From a gamma proteobacterium L18 (GTDB taxonomy: Bacteria; Pseudomonadota; Gammaproteobacteria; Pseudomonadales; Pseudomonadaceae), in contig KI547173.1 of the NCBI GenBank assembly GCA_000497835.1, positions 83,257 through 147,256 on the forward strand: a DNA stretch of 64,000 nt, given 5' to 3'. Below, one piece after another: positions 41,988-51,212 of the stretch (its first letter is position 1; each line of letters begins with the position of its first letter). Under the pieces are notes generated by a model that was not told the DNA's origin, searched no databases, and was given only the letters and a program-made list of their open reading frames with translations. The position numbers were made by a program, and so were the translations under genes.

Positions 41988-42842
41988 TTACATGCTGTTG
42001 AAATGCGCCGTCATGCGATCCGCATCCGGCACGATGTCGCTGAACAGTTCAAACGCTTTCACCGCCTGGAACACCGCCATGGTGCCGCCGTCCAGGGTGC
42101 GGGCGCCGAGGGCACGGGCAGTACGCAGCAGTTCGGTTTCCAGCGGGAAGTAGACGATCTCGGCTACCCACAGGTCCTTGCGCAGCAATTCGGCCGGCAC
42201 CGGCATGCCTGGCAGCTTGGCCATGCCCATCGGCGTGGTGTTGACCATGCCGTCGGCTTCGTTCATGGCCACGGCCAGGTCGCTGCCGGCACGGGCGCGG
42301 TTGCCCGGGAAGTGCTGGTTGAGGTTGTCAGCCAGGTCCTGTGCACGGCTGGCGTCCACGTCGAAAATGGTCAACTGCTGCACACCTTCGATCAGCAGCG
42401 CGTGCGCCACGGCCGCACCTGCGCCACCGGCCCCCATCTGCACCACGCGTTCACGCGCCGCGCCTTCCATGCCACGGCGGAAGCCTTCGGCAAAGCCCAG
42501 GCAGTCAGTGTTGTGGCCGACGCGCTTGCCGTCCTTGAGCACCACGGTGTTCACCGCGCCAATGCCACGGGCTTCCGGCGACAGATCGTCGAGCAGCGGG
42601 ATGATCGCCTGCTTGCACGGGAAGGTGATGTTCAGGCCGGTGTAGGCCATGCGCTGGGCGGCGGTCAGCAGTTCTTCCAGGTGGCTGGTGTCGAGCTTGA
42701 GCTGGTCCAGGTCGATCAGGCGGTACAGGTAACCCAGGCCTTGGGCGGCGCCTTCGCGCTCGTGCAGGGCAGGGGTGCGGGAAGCCTGGATGCCAGCGCC
42801 AATCAGGCCGGCCAGTACGCTGGTTTTATTGTTCTGGGACAT
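41988..42842 (-). CDS. Shikimate/quinate dehydrogenase (catabolic AroE-like)
   Basis: A 284-aa NAD(P)-dependent dehydrogenase. The substrate motif GAGIQASRTPALHE with Ser-Arg-Thr instead of Ser-x-Ser is characteristic of the QsuD/RifI-type branch. The catalytic Lys is in NITFPCKQ, the Asp in HNTDCLGF, and the dinucleotide loop is MGAGGAGAAVAHAL. It likely oxidises quinate or shikimate to the 3-dehydro acid. It follows aroQ by five bases on the same strand, and the pair makes a two-step module from quinate to 3-dehydroshikimate. A second AroE-like gene is at 40,139. Confidence 0.87.
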   Translation of the reverse strand: MSQNNKTSVLAGLIGAGIQASRTPALHEREGAAQGLGYLYRLIDLDQLKLDTSHLEELLTAAQRMAYTGLNITFPCKQAIIPLLDDLSPEARGIGAVNTVVLKDGKRVGHNTDCLGFAEGFRRGMEGAARERVVQMGAGGAGAAVAHALLIEGVQQLTIFDVDASRAQDLADNLNQHFPGNRARAGSDLAVAMNEADGMVNTTPMGMAKLPGMPVPAELLRKDLWVAEIVYFPLETELLRTARALGARTLDGGTMAVFQAVKAFELFSDIVPDADRMTAHFNSM

Positions 42843-42847
42843 GCGAG

Positions 42848-43294
42848 TTAACCTTTCTTGTTCAACAGGTGGCTGACGTGTTCAAGCGCCAACCGATAAC
42901 CATGGGTGCCAAAACCACACAGCACAGCCACGGCCATGCCGGAGATGTAGCTGTGGTGGCGGAACGTTTCGCGCGCGTGCACGTTGCTGATGTGCACCTC
43001 GATCACCGGCAGGTCGCTGGCGGTCAGGGCATCGCGAATGGCAATGGAGGTGTGGGTCCAGGCACCTGGATTGATCACGATCGCTGCGCAGCGACCGCGG
43101 GCCTGGTGAATCCAGTCGATGGCTTCGCCTTCGTGATTGCTCTGGCGAAACTCGACCACCAGGTCGTGTTCTTCGGCAGTGCGCGCGCACAAGGCAGAGA
43201 CGTCGGCCAGGGTTTCGTGGCCATAAGTGGCAGGTTCACGAGTACCCAGCATATTGAGGTTCGGGCCGTTGAGCACCAGTACGGTACGGCTCAT
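42848..43294 (-). CDS. aroQ: Type II 3-dehydroquinate dehydratase
   Basis: A 148-aa dodecameric dehydratase that converts 3-dehydroquinate to 3-dehydroshikimate. [17 protein letters not shown] carries the catalytic Arg 19 and Tyr 24; the catalytic His lies in [11 protein letters not shown] (His about 102), and [16 protein letters not shown] is the substrate-binding segment. Because it is in an operon with a catabolic dehydrogenase and has the TetR-type motif upstream, it is probably the catabolic copy; the biosynthetic aroQ usually sits with accBC elsewhere. The start is ATG 43,294. Confidence 0.92.
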   Translation of the reverse strand: MSRTVLVLNGPNLNMLGTREPATYGHETLADVSALCARTAEEHDLVVEFRQSNHEGEAIDWIHQARGRCAAIVINPGAWTHTSIAIRDALTASDLPVIEVHISNVHARETFRHHSYISGMAVAVLCGFGTHGYRLALEHVSHLLNKKG

Positions 43295-43351
43295 GGAGAC
43301 TCTCCCTTGTTATTTTTGGTGTGAGACTGTGGAGCGAGGTGTACATAAATT

Positions 43352-43371
43352 GTACTAACCAGTTAATTTGG
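43352..43371. promoter_or_regulatory. TAACCAGTTA palindrome upstream of aroQ, probable TetR operator
   Basis: GTACTAACCAGTTAATTTGG on the plus strand matches the motif at 33,264-33,283 (read on the minus strand) at 17 of 20 positions. It is 58 bases upstream of the aroQ ATG, where it could block the aroQ-dehydrogenase promoter. Confidence 0.6.
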
Positions 43372-43439
43372 TCAAATTAATTTGTATCGCCGGTCAGCTC
43401 GATCGATCGGAGGCGGCCGTTCAACATGGTGTTACATTT

Positions 43440-43458
43440 GATAATGTTTCTCGATAAG
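43440..43458 (+). promoter_or_regulatory. Possible Fur box upstream of hasI
   Basis: GATAATGTTTCTCGATAAG agrees with the 19-base Fur consensus at about 12 positions, including the first hexamer GATAAT. It is directly upstream of hasI, as expected for an iron-starvation sigma factor gene. Confidence 0.4.
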
Positions 43459-43476
43459 CCCTAAGATGCCGGCTTC

Positions 43477-43998
43477 ATGCGTCATTTTTTCCAGGGAATC
43501 GGTTTGTCGGATATGGAACTCACGGGCCTGTTCCTGGGCCACGCCCGCGCCTTGCGCGGCTACCTGGCAAGGCGGCTGGGCGACCCGCAACTGGCGGCGG
43601 ATCTTGTGCAGGAAAGCTTCCTGCGCCTGGCCGAACAACAGCACCTGGGCAAGCTGCAGTACTCGGCCGGTTACCTCTACCGCACCGCCCGCAACCTGCT
43701 GGTGGACCACCTGCGCCAGCAAGCCCGGCGCAACACCCACGCGGTGCCTCCCGAGGCCCTGCTGACGGTGGAAGACCCCGCCGCCTGCATCGAGCTGGCC
43801 GCCATGGCCCAACAACAGCGCCAGGCCCTGCGCGACGCCATCGCACAGCTACCGCCCCGCACCCGCGAAGTGCTGCGACTCAACCGCCTGGAAGGCCTGA
43901 CCCATGCCGAGGTCGCCAGTAAACTGGAAATTTCCGACAGCTCCGTGCAGAAGCATCTGGCAAAGGGCCTGGCAATGGTCATGCAGCGTTTGCAGTGA
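43477..43998 (+). CDS. hasI: ECF sigma factor of the has locus (FecI type)
   Basis: A 173-aa iron-starvation ECF sigma factor. Region 2 (about 20-85, LRGYLARRLGDPQLAADLVQ, then SAGYLYRTARNLLVDHLRQQ) binds the -10 element and core enzyme; region 4 (about 118-170, LPPRTREVLRLNRLEGLTHA) reads the -35. It is followed by the hasS remnant and hasR, so it should transcribe hasR-hasADEF on haem-loaded haemophore. The start is unsure: ATG 43,477, TTG 43,504 (with GGGA seven bases before) or ATG 43,513, which matches family length best. Confidence 0.88.
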   Translation: MRHFFQGIGLSDMELTGLFLGHARALRGYLARRLGDPQLAADLVQESFLRLAEQQHLGKLQYSAGYLYRTARNLLVDHLRQQARRNTHAVPPEALLTVEDPAACIELAAMAQQQRQALRDAIAQLPPRTREVLRLNRLEGLTHAEVASKLEISDSSVQKHLAKGLAMVMQRLQ

Positions 43999-44075
43999 CT
44001 CTGTGGGAAATGCCCTACGACAAGTGTAGGGCGTGAATGGCATAGTAGGCCCACAACGCACTGTCGAGCCCTGCC

Positions 44076-44258
44076 GTGAATCAACAGCCATTACCCCCAG
44101 ACCTGATCGAAACCGCTGCCCAATGGGTGGTGCGTCAGGACGCTGGCGAACTCAACCAGATCGAGAAAGCCGAACTGGCCAAATGGCTGGCCCAGGACCC
44201 GCGCCACGCCGACGCCCTGGCCTTCGCCCGCCAGACCTGGGCCGCCTTGGCCTTGTAG
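44076..44258 (+). pseudogene. hasS: hasS anti-sigma factor (FecR type), truncated at 60 codons by a REP doublet
   Basis: The frame encodes only the N-terminal anti-sigma domain of a FecR-type regulator: LIETAAQWVVRQDAGELNQI and LAKWLAQDPRHADALAFARQ. It ends TWAALAL where the first REP unit (44,253) supplies the stop. Normal FecR-type proteins are about 320 aa with a Trp-containing membrane segment and a periplasmic domain that contacts the receptor's signalling domain. Nothing matching that part is found in the next 400 bases. In some systems the isolated N-terminal domain promotes sigma activity, so the fragment may still matter. Confidence 0.85.
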
Positions 44259-44334
44259 CAGCTGCCGAAGGCGGCGTCACAGGCCCGGCTCAATGCGCGT
44301 TGCCCGCGACGCAGCCTTCGGCAGCTGCTACAAA
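44253..44334. repeat. REP doublet, type D (TAGCAGCTGCCGAAGGC)
   Basis: Inverted pair with arms TTGTAGCAGCTGCCGAAGGC and GCCTTCGGCAGCTGCTACAA. It is the only copy of type D in the window and forms the 3' end of the hasS remnant. Confidence 0.88.
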
Positions 44335-44344
44335 ACGGCGTCGT

Positions 44345-44410
44345 CTGCATCGCGGCCAAGGCCGGCTCCTACCGCGAACGGTGTAGGAGCCGACCTTGGT
44401 CGCGATGCAG
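44345..44410. repeat. REP doublet, type E (CATCGCGGCCAAGGCCGGCTC)
   Basis: Inverted pair with arms around CGCGGCCAAGGCCGGCTCCTA and TAGGAGCCGACCTTGGTCGCG, 10 bases after the type D pair. A single half-unit of this type is at 52,713-52,737. Confidence 0.85.
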
Positions 44411-44444
44411 GCACCGCTATTTATCCTGCTACCACTCCGCACCT

Positions 44445-44531
44445 GTGGGAGCGGGTTCTACCCGCGAAAAGAACACCGCGGAGTATCTGAACCACCACGG
44501 CGTCCTCTTCGCGGGCAGAGCCCGCTCCCAC
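44445..44531. repeat. REP doublet, type A
   Basis: Third doublet in the 402-base gap 44,259-44,660 between the hasS remnant and hasR. The remaining 130 bases before hasR are AT-richer and should hold the hasR promoter, but I cannot place it. Confidence 0.9.
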
Positions 44532-44660
44532 ATAAAGACTGTCGCTGCCACAGCACCGCGCCTCCCCAAACCAAAAATAATTTACTGAGTTTCCCCCCGT
44601 CAGGCGTCTTGCTACCGAGATCCATTCTCATCACAAGAATCTGCCAACAAGGGAAGCTCA

Positions 44661-47381
44661 ATGACTGTCATCCAACGCAAGGCAACCCCGGTCACCCGCC
44701 GGCTGGCCCTTGCCATCCACATAGGCATATTCGCGCTGCTGGCCGGGGAAGGGCTGGCCTACGCCGACGAACAACGGCGCAGCGCCGCCGGCCAGCCACG
44801 CACCACCCTTTTCGATATCCCCGCCCAGCCCCTGCAACAGGCCATCGAGCAATTCACCCAACGCACCGGCCTGATCCTGCTCTACGACAACCGCCTGCTG
44901 GCAGGTCTGCGCAGCACCCCCGTGAAGGGCAGCTACACCCCGGACGCCGCCCTTGAGCTACTGCTCCAGGGCCACCCCTTGATCCACCGCCGCAACGCGG
45001 AAGGTCTGATCACCCTGATGCCCCGCCCCGGCGCCAGCGACGGCGGTGCCATCGAACTGGACATGATCGACATCAGCGCCGAAGCCGACTCGAGCAAGCC
45101 CGGCGACTGGGTCTACCAGCAGCCCCGCGCCGTGTCGCACATCAGCCGCCAAATGATCGACAACCGCCCCCCGCGCCACGCCGCCGACATGCTCGAGGAA
45201 ACCACCGGCGTCTACACCGCCGTCAACCAGCGCGACCCCGGCCTGTCGATCAACATCCGCGGCATCCAGGACTACGGCCGGGTCAACATGAACATCGATG
45301 GCATGCGCCAGAACTTCAACGTCAGCGGCCACCAGCAGCGCAACGGCGTGATCCTGGTAGACCCGGAGATGGTCGCCGGCATCGACATCGAAAAAGGCAC
45401 CCAGGCGGGTCAGGGTGGAGCGGGGGTGTTGGGAGGCATCGCCACCTTCCGCACGTTTGAGGCGCGGGACTTTCTCGAGGATGGCAAGGATGTTGGTGGG
45501 CGAGTGCGGGTGGGGCATGGGATCGGCAACTTGGGGAATGGCACGCACTTCAATGGCAGTGGGTTGTTTGCGGTGGGGGATGAGCGTGGGGACATTTTGC
45601 TGGGGGTGAGCGAGCGAAGGTTTGGGGATTATCGGGCGGGGAATAACAATGATCGGCGGCTGGGGGAGCAGTTGGGGTTTCGCGATTTATGGCCGCAGAC
45701 GTTTCATGATTGGTTGGCGGCGGATGTGGATTTCATGGACGGTGCAAATCGGTCGCAGATGGTGAAGTTTGGATTGAATTTGCCGAATGATCAGCGGTTG
45801 CAGGCTAGCTATTTGCGTACCAGTGCGGATGGTGGGACGGCAGGGCCGAATCTAGGCCCGACCTTTCTTGGCTATCGACGGATTGCCAGGGACAAAATGA
45901 ACGTCCAGAACTACGCATTGGACTACAGCTACCAGCCCGAGAACCCGTTGATCGACGCTAAAGCAAAGCTGTATTTCGTCAACACTCAGCTGGATCGTTG
46001 GAGCGCCGGGAAGGCTGCGTCAAAAGACTCCGGCAATTACATCGCCCCTTTCGACTCGCAGTATCAGACCGTGACGTGGGGGTTGCAGGCTGAAAATACC
46101 GCTAGCTTTGATCATGGCGTAGCGGGTGTTTCCCGATGGACCGTGGGCGGTGAAGTATTCCACGACAGCTTTAACCCAAAGACTGGCTACGTGCCGGCAG
46201 AAAATCAGGATACAACGCCAATCATCATTGGCGCGACCCCTCACGGCAATCGGAGCATGGCAGCCATCTTCAACAGGTTGCAGTACGAATATGGTGACTG
46301 GCTCACCGTCGACGCGGGCCTGCGTCATGACCAGTACCGTGTTTACGGGGAAGCGCACTCGACAATTTATGAGTTTCCACCGGTGGGCACCCATAAATTT
46401 ATAAAACGCCCGGTTGAGCATCGATACAACGTTGATCGCAAAGGGGGGCGCTGGTCGCCCAACTTCGGCATAGGTATCAAGCCAGGGCTCGAGTGGGCAC
46501 AAATTTATGGAAGTTGGGGGAGGGGGTGGCGACCACCTAGCGTAAGTGAGGTATTTATGTCGGGCAGCCCGCATGCTGGCGGCGGAAGCGCTTTGTTATT
46601 TCCCAATCCCACGTTGCAACCTGAGTCCTCGGAAAACTGGGAGTTGGGGGTCAATATATTCAAACGTGCTGTGCTGTTTGCTGATGACCGCTTGGCTATG
46701 AAGGTCAATTACTTTGATACGCGCATCGATAAGATGATGTTCATGATGCTGGGCGTAATTCCGCCGCGTTCTGATGTGAATAATAGTTACACAAACCTTG
46801 CGAACGTTAATAATCTGAAACAAGTCAGGTATCGCGGTGTTGAGTATCGGGTTGATTACGATGTTGAACGGGTTTATGCTGGGCTCACTTACACGAGAAT
46901 GATTGGGCAAAACGAATTTTGCGGTCTTGAAAATTATATGGCTGGCGCCACGAAGTGGACCGCAATCCCAGGTAATCCTAATCTGCATATATGGTCCGAC
47001 GACCATAAAGCTAATATGAAGTCCCAGTGTAATTATATTGTCGGGAGTGCTACCTATACGCCCGCAGATCGTGGCTCTTTAACGTTGGGTGCCCGCTTCT
47101 TCGATAAAAGGCTAGATGTGGGCGTACGCACCAGATATAGCGCTGGATTTGGCAATGACTTGGATAAAGGTGCTCAGAAGGTAAGGTGGGATCTTGCCGC
47201 TTGGCCTTCTTATGTGGCCTATGATTTGTACGGGAGTTACGCAGCAACCAAGGATCTTACAGTCTTCCTGGCATTGGAGAATGCAACGGATGAAGCGTAC
47301 TTTGTGCCTAAAGCTGATTTCGAGAACCTGGCAATAGCGCGTGGCCGGACATTGACGGGCACGCTGCAATACACATTTTGA
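44661..47381 (+). CDS. hasR: TonB-dependent haem/haemophore receptor HasR
   Basis: A 906-aa outer-membrane receptor. Signal peptide about 1-36 (ends AYA before DEQRR); secretin/TonB N-terminal signalling domain about 50-115 (FDIPAQPLQQAIEQFTQRTG) that talks to the anti-sigma factor; plug about 130-260 (ETTGVYTAVNQRDPGLSIN, IRGIQDYGRVNMNIDGMRQN); barrel to the terminal Phe. It takes haem from HasA and imports it with TonB energy. The signalling domain is kept although its partner HasS is truncated. The 5' third is GC-rich, the part from about 45,870 on clearly AT-richer. Confidence 0.93.
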   Translation: MTVIQRKATPVTRRLALAIHIGIFALLAGEGLAYADEQRRSAAGQPRTTLFDIPAQPLQQAIEQFTQRTGLILLYDNRLLAGLRSTPVKGSYTPDAALELLLQGHPLIHRRNAEGLITLMPRPGASDGGAIELDMIDISAEADSSKPGDWVYQQPRAVSHISRQMIDNRPPRHAADMLEETTGVYTAVNQRDPGLSINIRGIQDYGRVNMNIDGMRQNFNVSGHQQRNGVILVDPEMVAGIDIEKGTQAGQGGAGVLGGIATFRTFEARDFLEDGKDVGGRVRVGHGIGNLGNGTHFNGSGLFAVGDERGDILLGVSERRFGDYRAGNNNDRRLGEQLGFRDLWPQTFHDWLAADVDFMDGANRSQMVKFGLNLPNDQRLQASYLRTSADGGTAGPNLGPTFLGYRRIARDKMNVQNYALDYSYQPENPLIDAKAKLYFVNTQLDRWSAGKAASKDSGNYIAPFDSQYQTVTWGLQAENTASFDHGVAGVSRWTVGGEVFHDSFNPKTGYVPAENQDTTPIIIGATPHGNRSMAAIFNRLQYEYGDWLTVDAGLRHDQYRVYGEAHSTIYEFPPVGTHKFIKRPVEHRYNVDRKGGRWSPNFGIGIKPGLEWAQIYGSWGRGWRPPSVSEVFMSGSPHAGGGSALLFPNPTLQPESSENWELGVNIFKRAVLFADDRLAMKVNYFDTRIDKMMFMMLGVIPPRSDVNNSYTNLANVNNLKQVRYRGVEYRVDYDVERVYAGLTYTRMIGQNEFCGLENYMAGATKWTAIPGNPNLHIWSDDHKANMKSQCNYIVGSATYTPADRGSLTLGARFFDKRLDVGVRTRYSAGFGNDLDKGAQKVRWDLAAWPSYVAYDLYGSYAATKDLTVFLALENATDEAYFVPKADFENLAIARGRTLTGTLQYTF

Positions 47382-47467
47382 CTGTTTGCGTGAAAGGATA
47401 ATAAGTTTTGCCCCTGTCGGGCGAAGAAGTGACGGCTTTATCCGTCGAACGTACCAGAGGTACTGTT

Positions 47468-48100
47468 ATGAACATTTCTGTTAGCTATAAACCAGAGTTG
47501 GGCGCTTCCAAGATCAGCGACTATCTGCAAAGTTGGGAGGCCGGTTTCGTAACCGCCGGGCATGGGGCGGGGGCAACCGGAGGGTTTAATACCTCCAGCA
47601 TGATTCTTCCTCCCACCACCGGCGATCAATACGCCACCGGAAGTAAAACTTCGAACTACGCAATGATTGCTGAGAGCGATACTGCTAATGGCCTGAATTA
47701 CGTATTCAAAATGTTTGGCGCGCCGAGCCCCAACATGAACCACTACCTGTGGGGCACGTTGGACAACATCCAACTCGGCCAGGACCTCAACGGCGGCAAA
47801 GGCACCAACTTTACCCTCGCTGAAAACAACGTCTCCTTCAACGGCCTAAACCTCTCCGCCCCCGATGGCGCCGGCCGCGAAGGCAACCCCGTCCACGAAG
47901 TCGTCTACGGCCTGATGAAAGGCAACGCCGACCCTCTGGAAGCCACCCTCAACAAACTCCTCGCGGAGTACAACCTGTCCACCGCCGCAACCTTCGACCA
48001 GGTCGCAGCCGCAGCCCCCGTGGCAGCACCCGTGGCCATGCCGAACCTGGTACTGGCCAGCGCCGACCAATCCTGGTGGGACTGGGCCTTCGCTGCCTAA
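47468..48100 (+). CDS. hasA: Haemophore HasA
   Basis: A 210-aa secreted haemophore exported by HasDEF without a cleaved N-terminal signal. His 32 (AGHGAG) and Tyr 78 (LNYVF) fit the axial haem ligands His 32 and Tyr 75 of HasA proteins; His 92 (MNHYLWG) fits the His that supports the Tyr. The loop between Tyr and His has 13 residues, against 7 in the Serratia protein. NPVHEVVYGLMKGNADPLEA is the conserved C-terminal core. The tail ends in DWAFAA, a longer and Trp-rich secretion signal than usual. It is 86 bases downstream of hasR. Confidence 0.93.
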   Translation: MNISVSYKPELGASKISDYLQSWEAGFVTAGHGAGATGGFNTSSMILPPTTGDQYATGSKTSNYAMIAESDTANGLNYVFKMFGAPSPNMNHYLWGTLDNIQLGQDLNGGKGTNFTLAENNVSFNGLNLSAPDGAGREGNPVHEVVYGLMKGNADPLEATLNKLLAEYNLSTAATFDQVAAAAPVAAPVAMPNLVLASADQSWWDWAFAA

Positions 48101-48115
48101 ACCCCAGGCATAAAA

Positions 48116-48147
48116 AAGCGAGTGGAAGATTTCTCTCCCACCCGCTT
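48116..48147 (+). terminator. Hairpin between hasA and hasD
   Basis: Arms AAGCGAGTGG (48,116-48,125) and CCACCCGCTT (48,138-48,147), nine of ten pairs, in the hasA-hasD gap, without a T tract. Such a hairpin may protect or attenuate the transcript so that more HasA than transporter is made. Confidence 0.45.
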
Positions 48148-48279
48148 CGCTGACACAGCGCTGTGACCCGAGGTTCTCTAGGCCAGGGTCATGGCGCTCT
48201 TGAATTGTGGGGAACGCCGGGCATTCCGTCAACGCCGCTCGGCGGGCTCCTGTGGATATCTTTGCAAGGAAACCCCTGA

Positions 48280-49956
48280 ATGATCCGCTCTGGCAATGAA
48301 TTGCGCAGTGCGCTGGCGGCTGCCCGGCGTTCGTTGGTGGACATTGGCGTGTTTTCGGCGGTGATCAACCTGCTGATGCTGGCGCCAGCGCTGTACATGT
48401 TGCAGGTGTATGACCGGGTGCTGGCCTCTGGCAACGAGATGACGCTGCTGATGCTGACGCTGATGATCCTTGGCGTGCTGGCGCTGATGGGCGCGCTGGA
48501 ATGGTTGCGCGGTTTGTTGGTGATTCGCCTCGGGGCGCGCCTGGAAATCACCTTGCAAGGGCGGGTGCACGACGCCGCCCATGCCGCGCAGTTGCGCGAG
48601 GGGCAGGGCGCAGCGGGGCTGGCCTTGCAGGACCTGTCCAGCCTGCGGCAGTTCGCCAGCGGCACGGCGTTGTTCGTCTTGTTCGACGCGCCATGGTTTC
48701 CGCTGTTTCTGTGGGTGATGTTTCTGTTTCACCCTGCGTTGGGCGGACTGGCGCTGGGCGGCGCGGTGCTGCTGGTGCTGCTGGCCTGGCTCAACGAGCG
48801 GTTGTGCGGGAGGCATCAGGCGCAGGCTGGGCAATTGGCGCAGGCAGCGGCCCAGCAGGCCACCGCACACTTGGCCAACGCCGAGGCGGTGCAGGCCATG
48901 GGCATGCTCGATGCCTTGCGCGGGCGCTGGCAGGTGCAGCAGCAAGGCTTTCTGGCGGTGCATGGGCTGGCCAGTGAGCGGTCGGCGGCGGTAGGCGCCT
49001 GGTCCAAGGGCATCCGCCTGGCCTTGCAGTCGCTGGTACTGGGACTGGGCGCGTGGCTGGCAGTGAACCAGCAGATCAGTCCCGGGATGATGATCGCTGG
49101 CTCCATCCTGATGGGGCGGGTGCTGGGGCCCATCGATCAACTGATCGGGGCGTGGAAGCAATGGGGCCCGGCTCGCGATGCCTATCGGCGGCTGGGGCAA
49201 CTGCTCGATGAGCATCCGCCAGCGCCTGATCCACTGCGTCTGCCTGCGCCCAAAGGCGCAGTGGTGTTGCAAGGTGTGGACGCTGGGCCGCCGGGCCGCA
49301 GCCAGCCGACGTTGCACGGGCTGGCGTTCAGCCTGCCAGCGGGTAGCGTGCTCGGGGTGATCGGCCCATCGGGCAGCGGCAAGTCGACCCTGGCACGGGT
49401 GCTGGTGGGGGTGTGGCAACCCAGCGCTGGCCAGGTGCGTCTGGACAGCGCCGAGCTTGCCCAGTGGCCGCCCCGGCAACTGGGGCCGCAGATCGGCTAC
49501 CTGCCCCAGGATATTCAGTTGTTCGCTGGCACGGTGGCGGAGAACATCGCCCGTTTCGGGCCTGCCGACGGCGGCAAGGTGCTGGCCGCCGCAGCCTTGG
49601 CCGGGGTGCATGAGCTTGTCTTGCAATGGCCTCGAGGCTATGACACTCGTCTGGGCGAAGGCGGTGCCGGGCTGTCCGGTGGGCAGAAACAACGTATCGC
49701 GCTGGCCCGCGCACTTTATGGGCTACCGGCGCTGATCGTGCTGGACGAACCCAACGCCAACCTCGACGAAGCGGGGGAGCACGCACTGCTGGCAGCCATC
49801 GACCAGCTCAGGGCATTGCAGCGCACGGTCATCCTGATGACCCACCGGGCCAATGTGCTGAGCCGCGTCGATCACCTGCTGATCCTGCGTGACGGCCAAC
49901 TGCATCGCTTTGGCCCTGCCGCCTCGGTGCTGGCCCACCAGGAGGTGGCTGCATGA
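48280..49956 (+). CDS. hasD: Type I secretion ABC transporter HasD
   Basis: A 558-aa inner-membrane ABC exporter of the PrtD/HasD type. The membrane domain covers about 15-290 (segments near 22-45, 55-75, 130-150, 155-172, 250-270), without the C39-like N-terminal domain of HlyB. The ATPase has Walker A GPSGSGKS at 362-369, the signature [15 protein letters not shown] and Walker [13 protein letters not shown]. It powers export of HasA with HasE and HasF. The stop overlaps the hasE start (ATGA). Confidence 0.93.
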   Translation: MIRSGNELRSALAAARRSLVDIGVFSAVINLLMLAPALYMLQVYDRVLASGNEMTLLMLTLMILGVLALMGALEWLRGLLVIRLGARLEITLQGRVHDAAHAAQLREGQGAAGLALQDLSSLRQFASGTALFVLFDAPWFPLFLWVMFLFHPALGGLALGGAVLLVLLAWLNERLCGRHQAQAGQLAQAAAQQATAHLANAEAVQAMGMLDALRGRWQVQQQGFLAVHGLASERSAAVGAWSKGIRLALQSLVLGLGAWLAVNQQISPGMMIAGSILMGRVLGPIDQLIGAWKQWGPARDAYRRLGQLLDEHPPAPDPLRLPAPKGAVVLQGVDAGPPGRSQPTLHGLAFSLPAGSVLGVIGPSGSGKSTLARVLVGVWQPSAGQVRLDSAELAQWPPRQLGPQIGYLPQDIQLFAGTVAENIARFGPADGGKVLAAAALAGVHELVLQWPRGYDTRLGEGGAGLSGGQKQRIALARALYGLPALIVLDEPNANLDEAGEHALLAAIDQLRALQRTVILMTHRANVLSRVDHLLILRDGQLHRFGPAASVLAHQEVAA

Positions 49957-51212
49957 GCCCGATACCCAACGAACGAGCCGCCGCCCGCCTGGGCTGGACC
50001 CTGTTGCTGCTGGGCCTGGGCGGCTTTTTCGCCTGGGCCATGTGGGCGCCGCTGGACCAGGGCGTGGCGGTGGCCGGGCACCTCACCGTGGTGGGCCAGC
50101 GGCAGACGGTGCAACACGCCAGCGGCGGGGTGGTGGAAAGCATCCTGGTCAGCGACGGTCAGCCGGTGGAGGCTGGCCAGCCATTGATGCGGTTGCAGCA
50201 ACCGATCCTGCAGAGCCAGGTACGCAACCTGCGTCACCAGTGGCAGGCGGCCGAAGCGCAGATGGCGCGCTTGAGCGCCGAACAACACGGTGAAACACCC
50301 GTGTTCCCGGCGAATCTGGACCCGGCTGTGCAGGCTTTGCACCAGCAACTTTTCGAGCGCCGCGCCAGCAGCCTGCTCAGTGAACGCCAGGCGCTCAACG
50401 CCAGCCTGCTCGGCAGCCAGTCGCAACTGAAAAGCGTGCAAGCGGCGCTCTCAGGCCAGCAACAACAGCAGCGCAGCCTGCAAGGCCAGGTCAACAGCTT
50501 GCAGAGCTTGGCCAGCGAAGGTTTCGTCAGCCAGCATCGCGCATTGGAGTCGGGGCGCCAGCTCAGTCAGCTGGGAGTAGCCATAGACGAGAGCCACGGG
50601 CGCATCGGCCTGCTGCGCCGCCAGATTGAAGAACAGCAGGTGCGTTACCGCCAGCTTGAAGAAACCTTCCGCCGCGACGCCACCAGCCAACTGGCCGACA
50701 CCCGCCAGCAGGCTGAAGACCTGCGCCATCGCCTGGCCGTGGCCGAGCGCGAACTGGCCGCCAGTACCTTGCTGGCGCCGGTGGCCGGGCGCGTCAGCGG
50801 CTTGCAGGTCAGCACCTTGGGCGAAGTGGTCAAGCCCGGCCAGGTACTGCTGGATATCGTGCCGCGCGGCAAGCCCCTGCAGGTGGAAGCGCGGCTGCCC
50901 GTGGACACGGTCGACAAGGTCCGCATCGGTTTGCCGGTGGCGCTGCTGTTCCCGGCTTTCAACCAGAGCACCACGCCGCGCGTGCCCGGCAGGGTGACCC
51001 TGATCGGCGCCGATCGCCAGCAGGACGAGCGCACGGGCGAGCCGTACTACCTGCTGCGTGCCGAGGTCAGCGGCCAGTCGCAACTGGGCGGCCTAACCTT
51101 GCAGCCGGGCATGCCGGTGCAGGCGTTCATCCGCACGGGCGAGCGCTCGTTGCTCAATTACCTGCTCAAACCGCTGCGTGACCGCAGCCGCCTGGCGTTG
51201 GTGGAGGAATGA
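49953..51212 (+). CDS. hasE: Type I secretion membrane fusion protein HasE
   Basis: A 419-aa HlyD/PrtE-type adaptor. A short cytoplasmic N-terminus and one membrane segment (about 14-33, [20 protein letters not shown]) are followed by a lipoyl half-motif, a long coiled coil (about 85-290, Gln-rich) and a beta-barrel domain ([20 protein letters not shown]). It bridges HasD and the outer-membrane channel. It overlaps hasD and hasF by four bases each. Confidence 0.92.
   Translation: MSPIPNERAAARLGWTLLLLGLGGFFAWAMWAPLDQGVAVAGHLTVVGQRQTVQHASGGVVESILVSDGQPVEAGQPLMRLQQPILQSQVRNLRHQWQAAEAQMARLSAEQHGETPVFPANLDPAVQALHQQLFERRASSLLSERQALNASLLGSQSQLKSVQAALSGQQQQQRSLQGQVNSLQSLASEGFVSQHRALESGRQLSQLGVAIDESHGRIGLLRRQIEEQQVRYRQLEETFRRDATSQLADTRQQAEDLRHRLAVAERELAASTLLAPVAGRVSGLQVSTLGEVVKPGQVLLDIVPRGKPLQVEARLPVDTVDKVRIGLPVALLFPAFNQSTTPRVPGRVTLIGADRQQDERTGEPYYLLRAEVSGQSQLGGLTLQPGMPVQAFIRTGERSLLNYLLKPLRDRSRLALVEE

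Noticed and set aside
44458-44661. Small frames across the REP array before hasR
   Set aside because: They are translations of REP units (repeated Cys-Gly-Ser-Gly-type peptides) and recur wherever type A units occur.
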